In this document: piece after piece, positions 7,086 through 7,885 of the stretch | Layout of the letters: the number at the start of each line of letters is the position of its first letter | How positions within the stretch are numbered: position 1 is the first letter of the stretch | Source: Campylobacterota bacterium | GTDB lineage: Bacteria; Campylobacterota; Campylobacteria; Campylobacterales; Sulfurovaceae | Assembly: GCA_022600655.1 (NCBI GenBank) | Contig: JAHZJZ010000040.1 | Span: forward strand, 1 to 7,885 | Direction of reading: 5' to 3' | DNA: 7,885 bases | Position numbers and translations under genes: made by a program | The notes under the pieces: generated by a model | Seen by the model: the letters and a program-made list of their open reading frames with translations, nothing else | Databases searched by the model: none | What the model was told of the DNA's origin: nothing

Positions 7086-7858
7086 ATAGAGATAATTCCT
7101 TTTTCAAGCTTACGATACAACCAAAGACCCAGATATAAAGGGATAATTGTCCAAATAAGAATATACTGATAGTCTACAAACCAATCATCCAGAACATAAA
7201 AATAGTATCCATGCAACATCTCCATAAAGTGTGTTAAAGGATTATAATATAGTAACGCTTGTACTGCTTGTGGTAAATCTTGCATTGAATAAAAAATTGC
7301 CGAAATAAACATCAATGGAGAGAGAAGTAACTTTACAACTTTCTGAAAACTATCAAAAAAAAGACCAACAACAGCGATAAATAGACCCAAGCTAAAAGCA
7401 AACACAATTAACCAAATAAATGATACAATTACCATTCCTAGGTTTTCAACATTCATATCAAAGCCAAAATAAAATCCTACAAGTACGAAAATTACTGTAA
7501 TTACACCACTCACCAGTATCTCTGTTAAGACACGAGCAATTAAAGCATCTATAGGTTTAACCTGTTTATAGGCGTATAAACCCTTATTTGCAGAAAATGC
7601 TTTTAGTGATCGATCTACAATATGTCTAAAGAGATTAAATCCAACAAACCCTAAAGTAATAAAAACATAATAATCAAAGTTAGAATTATTTCCAAATAGC
7701 ATAACTTTAACCATAACAAAAATAGAAATTTGCATCAATGGTTCAAAAACAACCCAAAAGTAACCCAACTTTCCAGCAGAGAAACGTACATTAACTTCTC
7801 TTAAAAAAAGAGCATAAATAACTGATTTTTGTACTTGCCATGAGCTACGTTCAGTCAA
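7082..7858 (-). CDS. kpsM: KpsM-like capsule polysaccharide ABC transporter permease, TTG start
   Basis: The 258-residue protein is an ABC-2 type permease of the usual KpsM length. About six hydrophobic segments are visible, at roughly 34-54, 65-80, 108-130, 142-166, 176-194 and 230-248. Family landmarks include VQK followed by ALFLRE (9-21), LGYFWVVFEP (31-40), KPIDALIARVL (101-111), FISAIFY (184-190) and NPLTH (206-210), all recognisable from E. coli KpsM. It forms the membrane channel that, with KpsT, flips the lipid-linked polymer. The start is TTG at 7858: an in-frame stop lies only two codons upstream (7862-7864), the alignment with E. coli KpsM begins here, and GGGAG sits 10 bases upstream (7869-7873). 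The next in-frame methionine is residue 42, inside the first membrane helix. It is the first complete gene of the visible operon; its promoter or upstream neighbour lies beyond the right edge. Confidence 0.94.
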   Translation of the reverse strand: MTERSSWQVQKSVIYALFLREVNVRFSAGKLGYFWVVFEPLMQISIFVMVKVMLFGNNSNFDYYVFITLGFVGFNLFRHIVDRSLKAFSANKGLYAYKQVKPIDALIARVLTEILVSGVITVIFVLVGFYFGFDMNVENLGMVIVSFIWLIVFAFSLGLFIAVVGLFFDSFQKVVKLLLSPLMFISAIFYSMQDLPQAVQALLYYNPLTHFMEMLHGYYFYVLDDWFVDYQYILIWTIIPLYLGLWLYRKLEKGIISI

Positions 7859-7868
7859 AAACTAAAGT

Positions 7869-7873
7869 CTCCC
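7869..7873 (-). promoter_or_regulatory. Ribosome binding site for the TTG start of kpsM
   Basis: GGGAG on the minus strand lies 10 bases before TTG 7856-7858. With the in-frame stop at 7862-7864, no other upstream start is possible in this frame, so the pair defines the 5' end of kpsM. Confidence 0.5.
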
Positions 7874-7885
7874 ATCAGCAGATCG

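Noticed and set aside
7855..7885. Possible C-terminal tail of an upstream gene on the minus strand (DLLMGDFSF then TGA overlapping the kpsM start, or RSADGRL then TAG at 7862-7864)
   Set aside because: Two frames are open over only seven to nine codons, too short to choose between them or to recognise a family. The tight operon makes an upstream gene likely, but it cannot be named.
1..7885. Long G or C tracts, CRISPR-like repeats, transposon ends, tRNA or rRNA genes
   Set aside because: Looked for by eye on both strands and not found. The window is almost entirely coding, with gaps of at most about 20 bases between genes.

Overview
The window is an AT-rich (G+C roughly one third by eye), densely packed piece of a surface-polysaccharide (capsule) locus. 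All seven genes lie on the minus strand, so transcription runs from the right edge to the left edge. Gaps between genes are only about 1 to 20 bases and one pair overlaps by 4 bases, which suggests one operon. I see no promoter, terminator, RNA gene, mobile element, CRISPR array or gene-free stretch over 300 bases.

From the right, the first four genes form a group 2 (ABC-transporter-dependent) capsule export machine: kpsM (7082-7858, TTG start), kpsT (6423-7085), kpsE (5325-6410) and kpsD (3701-5314, start revised). This is the kpsM-T-E-D order known from Campylobacter jejuni. That order and the base composition make a Campylobacterota host (Campylobacter, Arcobacter, Sulfurimonas or Sulfurovum type) the best guess. 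The assignment is inference; another AT-rich Gram-negative is possible.

The last three genes are for polymer building. The first (2286-3680) is a two-domain enzyme, an IspD/TarI-type cytidylyltransferase fused to a short-chain dehydrogenase. This is the architecture of Haemophilus influenzae Bcs1/Acs1, which makes CDP-ribitol from ribulose 5-phosphate. It is followed by two related TagF-like polyol-phosphate transferases in tandem: a complete one with intact motifs (1080-2273), and one cut by the left edge (1-1078) in which the histidine motif and other putative active-site positions have been replaced.

Together the genes predict a capsule containing ribitol phosphate (or a similar polyol phosphate): CDP-ribitol is made by the bifunctional enzyme, transferred by one or both TagF-like proteins, and exported by KpsMT-KpsE-KpsD. 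The lipid-anchor genes kpsC and kpsS, and kpsF, are not in the window. The points most worth a second look are the divergent transferase copy, and the in-frame arrangement of the CDP-ribitol synthase and first transferase, which are separated by a single stop codon and four codons.
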